This document shows, piece by piece, positions 31,317 through 42,304 of a DNA stretch of 64,000 bases (the first letter of the stretch is position 1; every line of letters begins with the position of its first letter). The notes beneath the pieces are model-generated. The model saw only the letters and a list, made by a program, of their open reading frames with translations. It ran no database searches and was not told the DNA's origin. The DNA comes from Lithodes maja (lineage: Eukaryota; Arthropoda; Malacostraca; Decapoda; Lithodidae). The stretch is taken from assembly GCA_037953745.1 (NCBI GenBank), contig JBAKBP010000205.1:62001-126000 (forward strand), in the 5' to 3' direction. A program made the translations under genes and the position numbers.

Positions 31317-33215
31317 TCAGGTAGTGTCGATATCACTGTCACTATCATCTGCATACTCTTGCAGGTTGTCATCAATATCAGAGGAGTCAGAGTTGTTGTC
31401 CAAGGCTGGTCTAGCTGCTCTACTGAGGTCCCTCTGCATACGAAAAAGTTCCTGGTAATACTCCGAGTGGATTGGCGGAATGTAGGATAGCAGGTCGTGG
31501 ACGGCTTGGAGTTTGTCAGCTTGAAGTTTGATGGCAGCTGGGTACTTGGGGGTGAGTGGCACTTGTGACAGATTAAAGGCCGATGGAGCATACTTGGCTT
31601 TACCTGGCATAAGCCTGAGACAATGCAGAGGCCCCTCGTAGCCTCGAGACAGCTGATACCCATCCCTATATTGCAGAGTAAAGCACAATCGGCGACATTC
31701 AGAGAATAGGAGTGGCTTGGCGGGTGTACGGTGAGTAATGACACTTTGCAACAGGTCTAAGTTTAGAAAGTCCTCTCTCACCATGGGAATGACCTTGTTA
31801 CCTGCGTGGACCGCACGCTCAATCACCTTGATATAGTGTTCAAAATCATAGATGTTCCCTTCAACCCTGAAGCGCTTTTCTATGTTCCCAAAAGCCCTGT
31901 CACACGCCATGTAACTATGTCCTGGGATGAGGAAATAATGGACCACTTCCTGAAGACGGCGACTGTGCAGTTCGTAAAGATGGCAGAGCATGATATTAAT
32001 GTTCTTATTCTGTCCACCACAATTGTCACTGAATAGTATAAGCTTGCCAAAATCACCATGAAGCAGTACTTCATTCTCGATCCACTTTTTGATGCACGAA
32101 CCCACCTCGACCGAGCCACGCCCACCCGTCACCTCATCCCACACGAAGAACTGGTTTTCACCGGTCTTGAGGTTGGAAATGCATAAATTGTACAGCCAGA
32201 CTTTCTTCTTATAGTAGGCAGCATTAGTGGTGAGACGAGGTATTGGCTGTGTCTGTTGGAGGTCCAAGGCTATGACACGAGTATCATCGTCCCTGTCCTG
32301 CCCCAGAGTCTTCATAAGTGTTTGTGCCTGCCGTGCCACCGCCAGGTGTTCATCAAGTTCAGCCTGCAAGATTGCCTTATCTGCGTCATTACTGGCATGT
32401 TTCAAAGTGGTCTTAGCTAAGTCACAGGTCGAGCAAGTATCAGTATTTGGTGGTGAGAAGGAGAGTTCTTTACTTTTGAAAACTTTCCGGTAATAACTTT
32501 CCTTGACTACGCTGTTGTTAGGATAATTCTCAGCCATCCAGGTAGAATACAGGTGGTACATCCGGCTTAAACTCAACGATGTCTCTAGGTACCGCAAATT
32601 GGGCGATTTGGCTCTGCTATAATGGCTGGTAACGCTGGGGAATGATGCAATGTGTTTGTGCACAAGCTTTGCATCAGGACCTGCAATGGTGACACGGTTC
32701 TTGTGTTGCCCGCGGCCGTCTCTCTTCGGTGTACCAGTGTCACTCACGTGGGTCAGGGCATTCTCTAATCTTGTCCTACCTATGGCTAAAATGTTGATGA
32801 AGGCTGTCTTGCAAACATTATAAGTTGTAGACTGGTAGGAGAGAGTAAATTTGCGGGTGCATGACCGATGGGGACCAGGGTTGTTGATGTCGGCAGGCTT
32901 TCTTCGTCGTTTCACTGGCACTGACAGAACGTGTTTCTGAATGAAGGTATTCTGGACTAACCAATCTCCAGTTTGCCAGAAGTTATTGTGGATTGCTTGG
33001 CGGATAGGTTCAGCAATTTTATCGTAGCATCCATCATTGCAAGGCGGTCCAATAACTCTAGCATTCACTGTATTTCCTGTTTGGTGGCTGACATATTCCT
33101 TCCCAGAATTTCTCTTGTTCCTGGCGATTATTTCAGACCAATTGTCCGGGTTACACCTCTTTTTTATAGGTGGGGGTGGGCTCCCACTATCACTCTCACT
33201 CTCACTATCACTCAT
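31317..33215 (-). CDS. DUF7869-like candidate DDE transposase, intact (copy A)
   Basis: An intact 632-residue ORF. It starts with an acidic Ser-rich stretch (MSDSESESDSG) and a basic KKR near residue 18. CNDGC (about 59-63) and DTCSTC (about 259-264) may bind metal. The core has ALDLQQ (D318), the signature LFSDNCGGQNKN (D397) and PGHSYMACDRAFGNIEK (D439, E445). This order of acidic residues and the SDNCxGQN and GHS...DRxFxxIE signatures fit the family I know as DUF7869, common in arthropod genomes. It sits alone between terminal inverted repeats, so a transposase role is the simplest inference. The C-terminus is acidic. Upstream DNA to the TIR (33216-33644) contains an inverted CCAAT (ATTGG). 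Confidence 0.8.
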   Translation of the reverse strand: MSDSESESDSGSPPPPIKKRCNPDNWSEIIARNKRNSGKEYVSHQTGNTVNARVIGPPCNDGCYDKIAEPIRQAIHNNFWQTGDWLVQNTFIQKHVLSVPVKRRRKPADINNPGPHRSCTRKFTLSYQSTTYNVCKTAFINILAIGRTRLENALTHVSDTGTPKRDGRGQHKNRVTIAGPDAKLVHKHIASFPSVTSHYSRAKSPNLRYLETSLSLSRMYHLYSTWMAENYPNNSVVKESYYRKVFKSKELSFSPPNTDTCSTCDLAKTTLKHASNDADKAILQAELDEHLAVARQAQTLMKTLGQDRDDDTRVIALDLQQTQPIPRLTTNAAYYKKKVWLYNLCISNLKTGENQFFVWDEVTGGRGSVEVGSCIKKWIENEVLLHGDFGKLILFSDNCGGQNKNINIMLCHLYELHSRRLQEVVHYFLIPGHSYMACDRAFGNIEKRFRVEGNIYDFEHYIKVIERAVHAGNKVIPMVREDFLNLDLLQSVITHRTPAKPLLFSECRRLCFTLQYRDGYQLSRGYEGPLHCLRLMPGKAKYAPSAFNLSQVPLTPKYPAAIKLQADKLQAVHDLLSYIPPIHSEYYQELFRMQRDLSRAARPALDNNSDSSDIDDNLQEYADDSDSDIDTT

Positions 33216-33675
33216 TGTTCAGGGAAGCACTGCAACACGGTCAAAACGGCACAAAAACAACACCAGGTGCGAGGTAAATGATCCGTACGGCGTGAGAGCT
33301 GAGCTAGACTGTATTGTGGCGGGAGAACAGAGAGCAACGCGCGCCGTGAGTGGCTGAGCTGGCGCCCACGCGGTACCATAGCCGGGCTGTCATTGGCTGG
33401 CTGAACACACGCTGCCTGGGTGGCGCATATCACCCTATGCGATGCAGAAACTAGGGCTAGACAAACGCCCTGTCAACACGGAAGAAAGTGCGTCGTACTT
33501 TATGCGATTTTCAACCATGTTGACATTCTCAAATATAGCTCCCTACCACGGCTCCAGATTCGAAAAGGATGTGGCAATATAATGCGATAATATAACGGGT
33601 TTTGCCAAAGGTGGCGGTTATCACGTTCCGCGAATGAGCGCCTCTGAGGCGCTCATTCGCGGAACGTATTGACCG

Positions 33676-34215
33676 CCCAAAATAAAAAACGGAGTAAATC
33701 GCGTCTGAAGTTTGCCGACTTATAAAAAGCTGTAACTATCAGACCCGATTAAGGAGAGAGGTGACAGTGTTTTCAAAATGTTCGGAAAATAGTATCTAGC
33801 CACGTACCACAAAAAAAAAATAATAAATTGCTTGTAATTTATCGCAGAACATGATAGTTGCCCAAAATAAAAAAAGGAGTAAATCGCGTCTGAAGTTTGC
33901 CGACTTATAAAAAGCTGTAACTATCAGACCCGATTAAGGAGAGAGGTGACAGTGTTATCAAAATGTTCGGAAAATAGTATCTAGCCACGTACCACAAAAA
34001 AAAAAAATAATAAATTGCTTGTAATTTATCGCAGAACATGATAGTTGCCCAAAATAAAAAAAGGAGTAAATCGCGTCTGAAGTTTGCCGACTTATAAAAA
34101 GCTGTAACTATCAGACCCGATTAAGGAGAGAGGTGACAGTGTTATCAAAATGTTCGGAAAATAGTATCTAGCCATGAACCACAAAAAAATAAAAAATAAA
34201 TTGCTTGTAATTAAT
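33676..34215. repeat. Subterminal tandem repeats of element B (3 units)
   Basis: Repeat markers GGAGTAAATCGCG start at 33691, 33876 and 34063, spaced 185 and 187 bases. Differences between units are mainly in the length of the A run before AATAAATTGCTTG. Confidence 0.87.
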
Positions 34216-34733
34216 AGTAACGTGAGTGTGATTGAAATAATCCCATGATTTTATAACCCCATATCAATTCAATACTGTAGAAACGTTGAGAAAAAGCAAA
34301 TGTATAACAATAAAACATAAATAATATTATCAGTGAATAATAATAAGACATGGAAGAGTAGGGTAAGATAATGGAAACATAATTTTATAAAATTAATAAG
34401 CGATAATAAAGATTAGAAAATGGAGGAAGACATGGTGAATAATAATGAATAAGTAAAACACAAGAATAGAGTAATAATTTTGCTACTTTAATGTTATTGA
34501 TTTATTATTATAGAAAGTAAGCTAGTATTACTGTTAATTAATTAATTTGGGATATTTTATTCAGCTTGGGAAGGACATGATTTTACAAAATTTTAATCTA
34601 AGAAAGGAATTTGATGGCTAGTTACTATAATGTTCTTGTGTAAAGATTGCTATTGTTTAACAATTTTACCTTACTAAAATGCATTATTACTCTATTCTAT
34701 TGTTACATTTATATATTCATACTCACCGAGTAG

Positions 34734-36635
34734 TCAGGCAGTGTCGCTATCACTGTCACTATCATCTGCATACTCTTGCAGGTTGTCATCAATATCAGAG
34801 GAGTCAGAGTTGTTGTCCAAGGCTGGTCTAGCTGCTCTACTGAGGTCCCTCTGCATACGAAAAAGTTCCTGGTAATACTCCGAGTGGATTGGCGGAATGT
34901 AGGATAGCAGGTCGTGGACGGCTTGGAGTTTGTCAGCTTGAAGTTTGATGGCAGCTGGGTACTTGGGGGTGAGTGGCACTCGTGACAGATTAAAGGCCGA
35001 TGGAGCATACTTGGCTTTACCTGGCATAAGCCTGAGACAATGCAGAGGCCCCTCGTAGCCTCGAGACAGCTGATACCCATCCCTATATTGCAGAGTAAAG
35101 CAGAATCGGCGACATTCAGAGAATAGGAGTGGCTTGGCGGGTGTACGGTGAGTTATGACACTTTGCAACAGGTCTAAGTTTAGAAAGTCCTCTCTCACCA
35201 TGGGAATGACCTTGTTACCTGCGTGGACCGCACGCTCAATCACCTTGATAATTATAGTGTTCAAAATCATAGATGTTCCCCTCAACCCTGAAGCGCTTTT
35301 CTATGTTCCCAAAAGCCCTGTCACACGCCATGTAACTATGTCCTGGGATGAGGAAATAATGGACCACTTCCTGAAGACGGCGACTGTGCAGTTCGTAAAG
35401 ATGGCAGAGCATGATATTAATGTTCTTATTCTGTCCACCACAATTGTCACTGAATAGTATAAGCTTGCCAAAATCACCATGAAGCAGTACTTCATTCTCG
35501 ATCCACTTTTTGATGCACGAACCCACCTCGACCGAGCCACGCCCACCTGTCACCTCATCCCACACGAAGAACTGGTTTTCACCGGTCTTGAGGTTGGAAA
35601 TGCATAAATTGTACAGCCAGACTTTCTTCTTATAGTAGGCAGCATTAGTGGTGAGACGAGGTATTGGCTGTCTGTTGGAGGTCCAAGGCTATGACACGAG
35701 TATCATCGTCCCTGTCCTGCCCCAGAGTCTTCATAAGTGTTTGTGCCTGCCGTGCCACCGCCAGGTGTTCATCAAGTTCAGCCTGCAAGATTGCCTTATC
35801 TGCGTCATTACTGGCATGTTTCAAAGTGGTCTTAGCTAGGTCACAGGTCGAGCAAGTATCAGTATTTGGTGGTGAGAAGGAGAGTTCTTTACTTTTGAAA
35901 ACTTTCCGGTAATAACTTTCCTTGACTACGCTGTTGTTTGGATAATTCTCAGCCATCCAGGTAGAATACAGGTGGTACATCCGGCTTAAACTCAACGATG
36001 TCTCTAGGTACCGCAAATTGGGCGATTTGGCTCTGCTATAATGGCTGGTAACGCTGGGGAATGATGCAATGTGTTTGTGCACACGCTTTGCATCAGGACC
36101 TGCAATGGTGACACGGTTCTTGTGTTGCCCGCGGCCGTCTCTCTTCGGTGTACCAGTGTCACTCACGTGGGTCAGGGCATTCTCTAATCTTGTCCTACCT
36201 ATGGCTAAAAATGTTGATGAAGACTGTCTTGCAAACATTATAAGTTGTAGACTGGTAGGAGAGAGTAAATTTGCGGGTGCATGACCGATGGGGACCAGGG
36301 TTGTTGATGTCGGCAGGCTTTCTTCGTCGTTTCACTGGCACTGACAGAACGTGTTTCTGAATGAAGGTATTCTGGACTAACCAATCTCCAGTTTGCCAGA
36401 AGTTATTGTGGATTGCTTGGCGGATAGGTTCAGCAATTTTATCGTAGCATCCATCATTGCAAGGCGGTCCAATAACTCTAGCATTCACTGTATTTCCTGT
36501 TTGGCGGCTGACATATTCCTTCCCAGAATTTCTCTTGTTCCTGGCGATTATTTCAGACCAATTGTCTGGGTTACACCTCTTTTTTATAGGTGGGGGTGGG
36601 CTCCCACTATCACTCTCACTCTCACTATCACTCAT
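34734..36635 (-). pseudogene. DUF7869-like candidate transposase, frameshifted (copy B)
   Basis: Nearly identical to the 632-residue proteins of copies A and C but broken at three places. One A is added in a run near 36208-36212, two bases are lost near 35667-35672, and four bases are inserted near 35249-35256 in GATAATTATAGTG. All signature motifs can still be read, in different frames. This copy cannot make a full protein but keeps both TIRs, so it could be mobilised in trans. Confidence 0.88.
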
Positions 36636-37064
36636 TGTTCAGGGAAGCACTGCAACACGGTCAAAACAGCACAAAAACAACACCAGGTGCGAGGTAAATG
36701 ATCCGTACGGCGTGAGAGCTGAGCTAGACTGTATTGTGGCGGGAGAACAGAGAGCAACGCGCGCCGTGAGTGGCTGAGCTGGCGCCCACGCGGTACCATA
36801 GCCGGGCTGTCATTGGCTGGCTGAACACACGCTGCCTGGGTGGCGCATATCACCCTATGCGATGCAGAAACTAGGGCTAGACAAACGCCCTGTCAACACG
36901 GAAGAAAGTGCGTCGTACTTTATGCGATTTTCAACCATGTTGACATTCTCAAATATAGCTCCCTACCACGGCTCCAGATTCGAAAAGGATGTGGCAATAT
37001 AATGCGATAATATAACGGGTTTTGCCAGAGGTGGCGGTTATCACGTTCCGCGAATGAGCGCCTC

Positions 37065-37073
37065 ATATATACA

Positions 37074-37109
<36 letters not shown>

Positions 37110-37131
37110 TGTATATATACTGTATATATAT
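37065..37131. repeat. (AT)n palindrome beside element B
   Basis: Alternating AT with ATATACAGCATAT on the left and ATATGCTGTATAT on the right, forming an inverted repeat. (AT)n targets are common transposon landing sites. It directly abuts the right TIR of copy B. Confidence 0.85.
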
Positions 37132-37179
37132 AGGAAGAGAGAGAAGAGTGCTAAGAATTTCATGGTCACCTGCGTTAGG

Positions 37180-37774
37180 AATGAAATCTACCGTACACCG
37201 TGATATATACGCCTATCAAAAGATTGCAATCAACAGTTAGTCACGCGGAGAAATGAATAAAGAAAGGAAGGGAGAAAGGAAGGGAGAAAGAGAGAGAGAG
37301 AAAATCCAACTTGGTGGTACTGCCCGGGGGTAAATGATAAAAGGGTATTCTGGGGATTGGCCTGGTAAACAGTGAGTCACACAAAGAAAGATGGGAAGAA
37401 CGAAAGAGAAAGAGAAAGAGAGAGAGAGAGACAGAGAGAAAGAGAGAGAGAAAGTCAATTTCGCAAAAATATCATATATGGAACAATAATATATACATAT
37501 GGTCCCCACAATCATATACAATATATTCAATCTTTCGTTGCTAGTATTATTACTGTATTATTTCTACTCTACACCGTGATATATACGCCTATAAAATGAT
37601 TGCAATCAATATACACCAATATACAATATTTATATATATATACTGTATATTGATTGCAATCATTTGATAGGCGTATATATCACGATGTACGGTAGATTGT
37701 AAGGAATTAAATCTACCGTACACCGTGATATATACGCCTATCAAATGATTGCAATCAATATACACCAATATACA
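37180..37774. repeat. Cluster of foldback repeat copies and GA microsatellites
   Basis: The motif CACCGTGATATATACGCCTA followed by TGATTGCAATCAA occurs in direct orientation near 37196-37235, 37573-37611 and 37732-37762, and inverted near 37648-37695. The copies at 37573 and 37648 form a large stem of about 45 bases. GA-rich microsatellites lie at 37260-37302 and 37386-37455. No gene is present. The cluster abuts the left Gypsy LTR at 37775. Confidence 0.8.
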
Positions 37775-39917
37775 TGTTTTGCCCTGTTTTTCTACAGGAT
37801 TAACTTGGGTAATGTGAGTTCTAACTGACTGGGTATAGAAGGCTGCATGCACAAAACAAGGTATGAGGAATAGAGAACACAAAATAAACACACGGTAACA
37901 AGACACACGATCACGTTTATTGATGTACACACTTCTGTAGTTTTCTTGATAATGATTAATATGAAGCATAAGAAGGTATGAATACTCGTACAAGACAAAT
38001 GATAAAATTGAACAACTAGCATTAAGTGGATCTGGATGGAGCCTAGTCTCCCACTTCCAACGTTCAGGTATGAATCTTCTGATCACTGGCTTTATTCACA
38101 AGTTGATATACTGGAGACCATAAATGTTACTTATAGATTCATATTCACTATTAGATTTATCGCTGGTAGCTCTGATGCACAAGTAGTAGTTCACAGACTA
38201 GATTAGACATGCGTATTTTAGAGCACAGGAATTCTAGTAACCTCAGGGGGGTACTGATCTAAGTTTTATATTCTTGTATCAGAAATACATAGAACGCAAA
38301 TCAGTGGGCGAACATTCAGATATCACTAGGGTTTCACTTCTATGTAATAATATCTGGATATATGGGTAATTACGAGAGTTAATGTCGCCTGTTAATTAAT
38401 AAACACTGATACGCTTAGCACTTCCTAATGGAATGGTTATATATGAATTATACTGGGGCAAAGATATAGCCACTTCATAGAAATATTAATAAGTGAGTCT
38501 CTAAACAGCACTGTAACACTGTAGCACTGATAGAGTGAATCTTGGGTAGTATTTGATTGGTCTGGTCCTGGTTATCTTGCGTCCGTGATGTTGGGGGCTA
38601 ACGACTGGTTCCGCGGCCGTCCAGATGGTCCATATGTAGGAAGTTCTCAAGACGGATCTCTTGGCGATCGTTGCTGGTTACACTCTTATATACCCACTGG
38701 TTTCTAGACCTGAATCACAGATATTAGGATATTCCTGTCAATCTGGATCGGAATTAACGCCAAGCGCATCTCACGTCGATCGCTCAGCTTCCCGGCCTGT
38801 ATGAAGGTTATAAGGTGCACGTAGATTTCTTGTATGTGGACAGATCCTTCTATCTAAATCTGCCACGGAGTCTGCCGGCTCTGGAACTCAATTCTCAGCA
38901 ACAAACAATGAGGGAGCTCGAGGTCAACTCTGGTGACCAACCACTGGTTGGTGTCTATCTTTCAACTGATTTTACTGGGGGCTGGAGCTTGGTTTATAGG
39001 TTCGGTTTTGGACCCTGTAGGCCATAGGGATCTCGAGTTTTGATGGACTTATTTGAGCTCTCAATTGATACGGGAACTAGGTAAGGTGGTGATTACTGTT
39101 GTGGCACATGGCTGTATGGAGCCTTCATAATGTGATATAACTGGGCCTTAGTAAGAGGTACTATTTTGGCTATACTGGAAGTATTTAGAGGAGAGAGACT
39201 GGGTCTACTTTGCGAGGAGGATTGGGACATCTGTGATAGGAGCGTCTCTCTTAGATTGTTCAGTCTTCATTCTATGGTACAGCTGAGGTGCTAATTTGGT
39301 TATCGGAGTATGCAAGAAAGGTTAATGGGTTATTGTGGGTTAATAGAGGTTAGTAAAGGTGTTAGTCATACATGGTTAGTTCATTGATAGGAAAAATTCC
39401 TGTGCTACCTGGCAATGACCCGGAAGTCAAAACAGGGGTCAGGTATACCTCCGCAGGGGTAGGGGTCTCCCTCCTCGGGTGGGTGAGAGGGGTAGGTGCG
39501 CGTCCTCTCTCTGTGATGGTCGTCCGGGCGGCTGTGGCTGGGGGCTTGCCATATTACAAGTGTTTGTAATAACCCTCTGTTTATGAGACAGATGTGGGTG
39601 TTCGTAATACCAAAACCGAAGGTGCCTTGACCAGCTGGTTTAATTGGTTGGGTTGTTAATTGCATGGTTTGTTGGATGTGGTGGAGACTGGGTTGCTAAC
39701 TCTGCCACATTTATCTGGAAGTATGGCAATAGAAGTTAGTCACTGGCGAGGCGGCTAGCCTCGCACTGACGATCATTTGGTACAGGGTTGTGAATGGGTT
39801 GTGAGGGAATAGATGGCATGCAAAGGGTTAGTAAAGTTCTAATGGTGTTCCTTCCTACTGGGGGAAGGTAGGCTGGATAGGAGTATATATACAAAAGGTT
39901 TGAGAATGTTAGTAACA
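37775..39917 (-). repeat. Ty3/Gypsy LTR, left (3' LTR), about 2.1 kb
   Basis: Plus-strand start TGTTTTGCCCTG and end TTAGTAACA; read on the minus strand it is TGTTACTAAC...AAACA. It matches 46537-48576 along its whole length with point changes. It carries about 95 bases (roughly 38703-38805) that the right LTR lacks. LTRs over 2 kb are long for Gypsy elements. The exact outer end is uncertain by about 10 bases because both copies share GAAAAGTTAAG beyond it. Confidence 0.85.
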
Positions 39918-39923
39918 GAAAAG

Positions 39924-40931
39924 TTAAGTTATGGTGGAAATAGGTGGTTTTGTGGGAGTTTGGTGGGGGGGTAGATCTAGCAGGTCATTCGGGGTGATGA
40001 GGTAGGGGTTGAGAGGGGATGAGGTTGAAGGGGAAGGTATGTTCTTTCGTGGGAGGGTGGGGGTGGTTATTTTTGGAATATAGTTAGAGGGGTTATGGTG
40101 TTTACTTGTGATTATTCGTCTTCTTTCCCTTTGTGGAGGAGAATTCGACGAAGAAGAAGAGGAGGAGGAGGATAGTGGTCTGGCAGCCCTACGGAACTTG
40201 GTTAGCAGGGTGTGTTTTCTGGAGGTTTTAAAAGATTTTAGTCGTGGGTGTAAGTTGTAGCGTGAGGTTACTGAGGTAGATTGTGTGGTGCGCTTGGGTG
40301 TGTACTTGGTTTTAGGTGGGGGTGGTGGTTTTCTTACTGTGGTGCCTGGTGGAGGTACGTCAGGGCTAGACGGGAGGGTTTCCGTTGTGGTCGGGGTTGT
40401 GGGTGGAGGTTTTCGTACTTGGATAAGTTGGGGAGGTACTTGACTATCAGAAGTGAAGGAATGGGTCATGGTAGAGGAAGGTGTGATAGTGGGGGCTTGG
40501 GGTTTGTGGAGGTTAGTTATGGGGGTATGTTGAGGAATGATCGGCCGGTTCTGTGCTGGAGGGTTTTGGCCTTTAGGGGTTTGTAGGGGAACATTTATAG
40601 CCTGAGTGGGAGGGGTAGTATGGGTGTTCAATTCAGGGTCGGACGTGTGGGGTGGGGTAATGTCTTGTGGTTTTAGAGGTTTATATGCTCGGACGAATCT
40701 ATTTCTGAACGTGCGAGTCACGCCGTGATAATCAATGATGACTTGATAGGCATTTGGGACTTTGATGATGGTGTAGGGTCCGACATAGCGAGGGCCTAAT
40801 TTGTTGGTTACAGGGAGATTGGCTACCATTACGGTGTCATGGATGGCGAAAGGGTTTGTATCATCGGGGTTATCATTTTTGGTGTCTTGATAGGTTTGGG
40901 CGGTATGGAGGGTGTTTTGCAGATGTTGCAA
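39924..40931 (-). CDS. pol: Gypsy polyprotein C-terminal part (post-integrase)
   Basis: A frame with DTVMVANLPVTNKLGPRYVGPYTIIK near residues 33-58, the GPY-type module that follows retroviral-type integrase cores. A long Pro/Thr-rich, probably disordered tail follows to the end near the LTR. It is in a different frame from the integrase core, so there is an indel near 40,930-40,980. Confidence 0.8.
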   Translation of the reverse strand: MQHLQNTLHTAQTYQDTKNDNPDDTNPFAIHDTVMVANLPVTNKLGPRYVGPYTIIKVPNAYQVIIDYHGVTRTFRNRFVRAYKPLKPQDITPPHTSDPELNTHTTPPTQAINVPLQTPKGQNPPAQNRPIIPQHTPITNLHKPQAPTITPSSTMTHSFTSDSQVPPQLIQVRKPPPTTPTTTETLPSSPDVPPPGTTVRKPPPPPKTKYTPKRTTQSTSVTSRYNLHPRLKSFKTSRKHTLLTKFRRAARPLSSSSSSSSSNSPPQRERRRIITSKHHNPSNYIPKITTPTLPRKNIPSPSTSSPLNPYLITPNDLLDLPPHQTPTKPPISTIT

Positions 40932-42304
40932 TGGGTCAATTGTGGAGGTGTTGGAGGGGAGATGAGCATGATGATGGAACGGCAGTAACAGGGGGGTACG
41001 CCGTAAACACGTTCATGAGGTGAAATACCGTCTTCGCGGGGACAGGTGTTCATGCCCCATTGTATCATCTTTATCTGTGATGGCCAGTCTGAGGTGTTCA
41101 GAGCAATCATTTTGGTACGTAACTGGTTGTTGATGGTGCGATGGCTGCGTTCGCATATAGCATTTCCTTGAGGCCAGTAATGGGATGAGTGCTTGATTTT
41201 AATACCGCATTGTTGGGTGAACTGGTGCCAAACGTGTCCACTAAATTCCGGGGCATTGTCGGATAGAAGAGCAAGGGGAAGGCCGAATATAGGGAACAAT
41301 TCTGTGGCAAGCCGTGCGGCGACGGTGATGGCTGTGTGGTCTTTAACTGGGCAGGCTATTAAGAACTTTGAATATACGTCAACAAATGTGACGGTATAGC
41401 GGTTGCCAGCGAAAGAAGGAAACGGGCCCATGATGTCGAGGGATAGGACCTGGAACGGTTTGTTGGCAGAAATGGTACCAGCTGGGCCTGGGGTGCGTGA
41501 TCTATCTTTCCCCAATAAACAAGGTTTGCAGGATTCTGTCACGCGTTGTGCAATCTTGGAGGGGTTGGGGGTCCAGTACTGATCCGCGAAGATTTTTAAC
41601 ATTTTCTTTTGTCCAAGATGTATGCCGTTTCCCTCGTGGATGGCAATCATGTAGTCGTGGGCAATGGTGGAGTCTAGGACTATGTGACCGGAGTCTGTGG
41701 CAAGTTGATCTCCCCAGCGAGTCAGTTTCCTGAAGACATTTAACGGTATCCAGGGTGGTCTGATTCTTGTTTCCCAAGATTGAATTAGTGAGGGTGCTGG
41801 GGGGGAATTATGTTGGTGGGTGGGGGTAGATAAGAGCTCAGTGTTTTGTAAGGCGGCTAGGTTGGTGGGGGGGTCTTTCGGTACTGGCAAACGTGACAGG
41901 GCGTCTGCATTGGTGTGAAGTTTACCTGGACGATACTGTATTGTAAAATCGTAGTCCTCTAGTGTCTCCCTCCAGTGTACCAAGATGGCTGAGTTGGTTT
42001 CGCACCTACGCAACCATTGCAAAGATTGATGGTCGGTTATTATATCGAGTTTTGCGCCCAACACAAATGACCTGAAGTGGTTGAGTGCCCAAATGATCCC
42101 AAGGCACTCTCTCTTGGTGGCTGCACAATTCTGTTGGGCTTGGTTGAGTGTGGAGCTGGCATACGCTATCACATGTTCCTCTCCGTCTCTTACTTGAGCT
42201 AAAACTGCACCAATGGCGTACAGAGATACGTCGGTATAAAGACGGAAAGGTTTATGGTAATCAGGGAAAGCGACAATAGGGGCTTGGATTATCTTTTGTT
42301 TCAA
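40829..42304 (-). CDS. pol: Gypsy RNase H and integrase
   Basis: RNase H: RLYTDVSLYAIGAVLAQ (about 21-37), NCAATKRECLGIIWAL and IITDHQSLQWL, ending NADALSRLP. The integrase zinc-binding region is imperfect (CKPCLLGKD visible). The core carries SLDIMGPF, LLSDNAPEFSG and GNAICERSHR as the D, D, E triad (about 290-390). The frame continues upstream of the listed methionine to about 42,500, where an indel separates it from RT. The last part overlaps the GPY frame because of another shift. Confidence 0.9.
   Translation of the reverse strand: MKQKIIQAPIVAFPDYHKPFRLYTDVSLYAIGAVLAQVRDGEEHVIAYASSTLNQAQQNCAATKRECLGIIWALNHFRSFVLGAKLDIITDHQSLQWLRRCETNSAILVHWRETLEDYDFTIQYRPGKLHTNADALSRLPVPKDPPTNLAALQNTELLSTPTHQHNSPPAPSLIQSWETRIRPPWIPLNVFRKLTRWGDQLATDSGHIVLDSTIAHDYMIAIHEGNGIHLGQKKMLKIFADQYWTPNPSKIAQRVTESCKPCLLGKDRSRTPGPAGTISANKPFQVLSLDIMGPFPSFAGNRYTVTFVDVYSKFLIACPVKDHTAITVAARLATELFPIFGLPLALLSDNAPEFSGHVWHQFTQQCGIKIKHSSHYWPQGNAICERSHRTINNQLRTKMIALNTSDWPSQIKMIQWGMNTCPREDGISPHERVYGVPPCYCRSIIMLISPPTPPQLTHCNICKTPSIPPKPIKTPKMITPMIQTLSPSMTP

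Larger units (their letters stand above)
29779..33644 (-). mobile_element. DUF7869-type TIR DNA transposon, copy A
   Basis: The left end GAGGCGCTCATTCGCGGAAC and the right end, read inward, match perfectly over 23 bases and nearly so over about 32. The element holds two 185-189 bp subterminal repeats near its left end and one intact minus-strand ORF. A family 1 MITE sits inside the second repeat (30078-30703). Without that MITE it is about 3.24 kb. A clear target-site duplication is not visible; the left flank ends CATAC. Confidence 0.85.
33646..37064 (-). mobile_element. DUF7869-type TIR DNA transposon, copy B
   Basis: Starts GAGGCGCTCATTCGC one base after the end of copy A (separator T at 33645) and ends GCGAATGAGCGCCTC. 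Length is 3,419 bp, with three subterminal repeat units and no MITE. It has the same orientation as A, so A and B are head-to-tail. The ORF is frameshifted. Confidence 0.87.

Noticed and set aside
31806..33433. Plus- and minus-strand frames overlapping the DUF7869-like ORF, repeated in three copies
   Set aside because: Shadow frames of the 632-codon ORF and its GC-rich upstream region.
37589..38086. 165-codon minus-strand frame at the LTR edge with hydrophobic segments (envelope-like at first sight)
   Set aside because: It spans the LTR boundary and foldback repeats, and its LTR part recurs in the other LTR (46539-46760); hydrophobicity reflects AT-rich sequence. No envelope features are visible.
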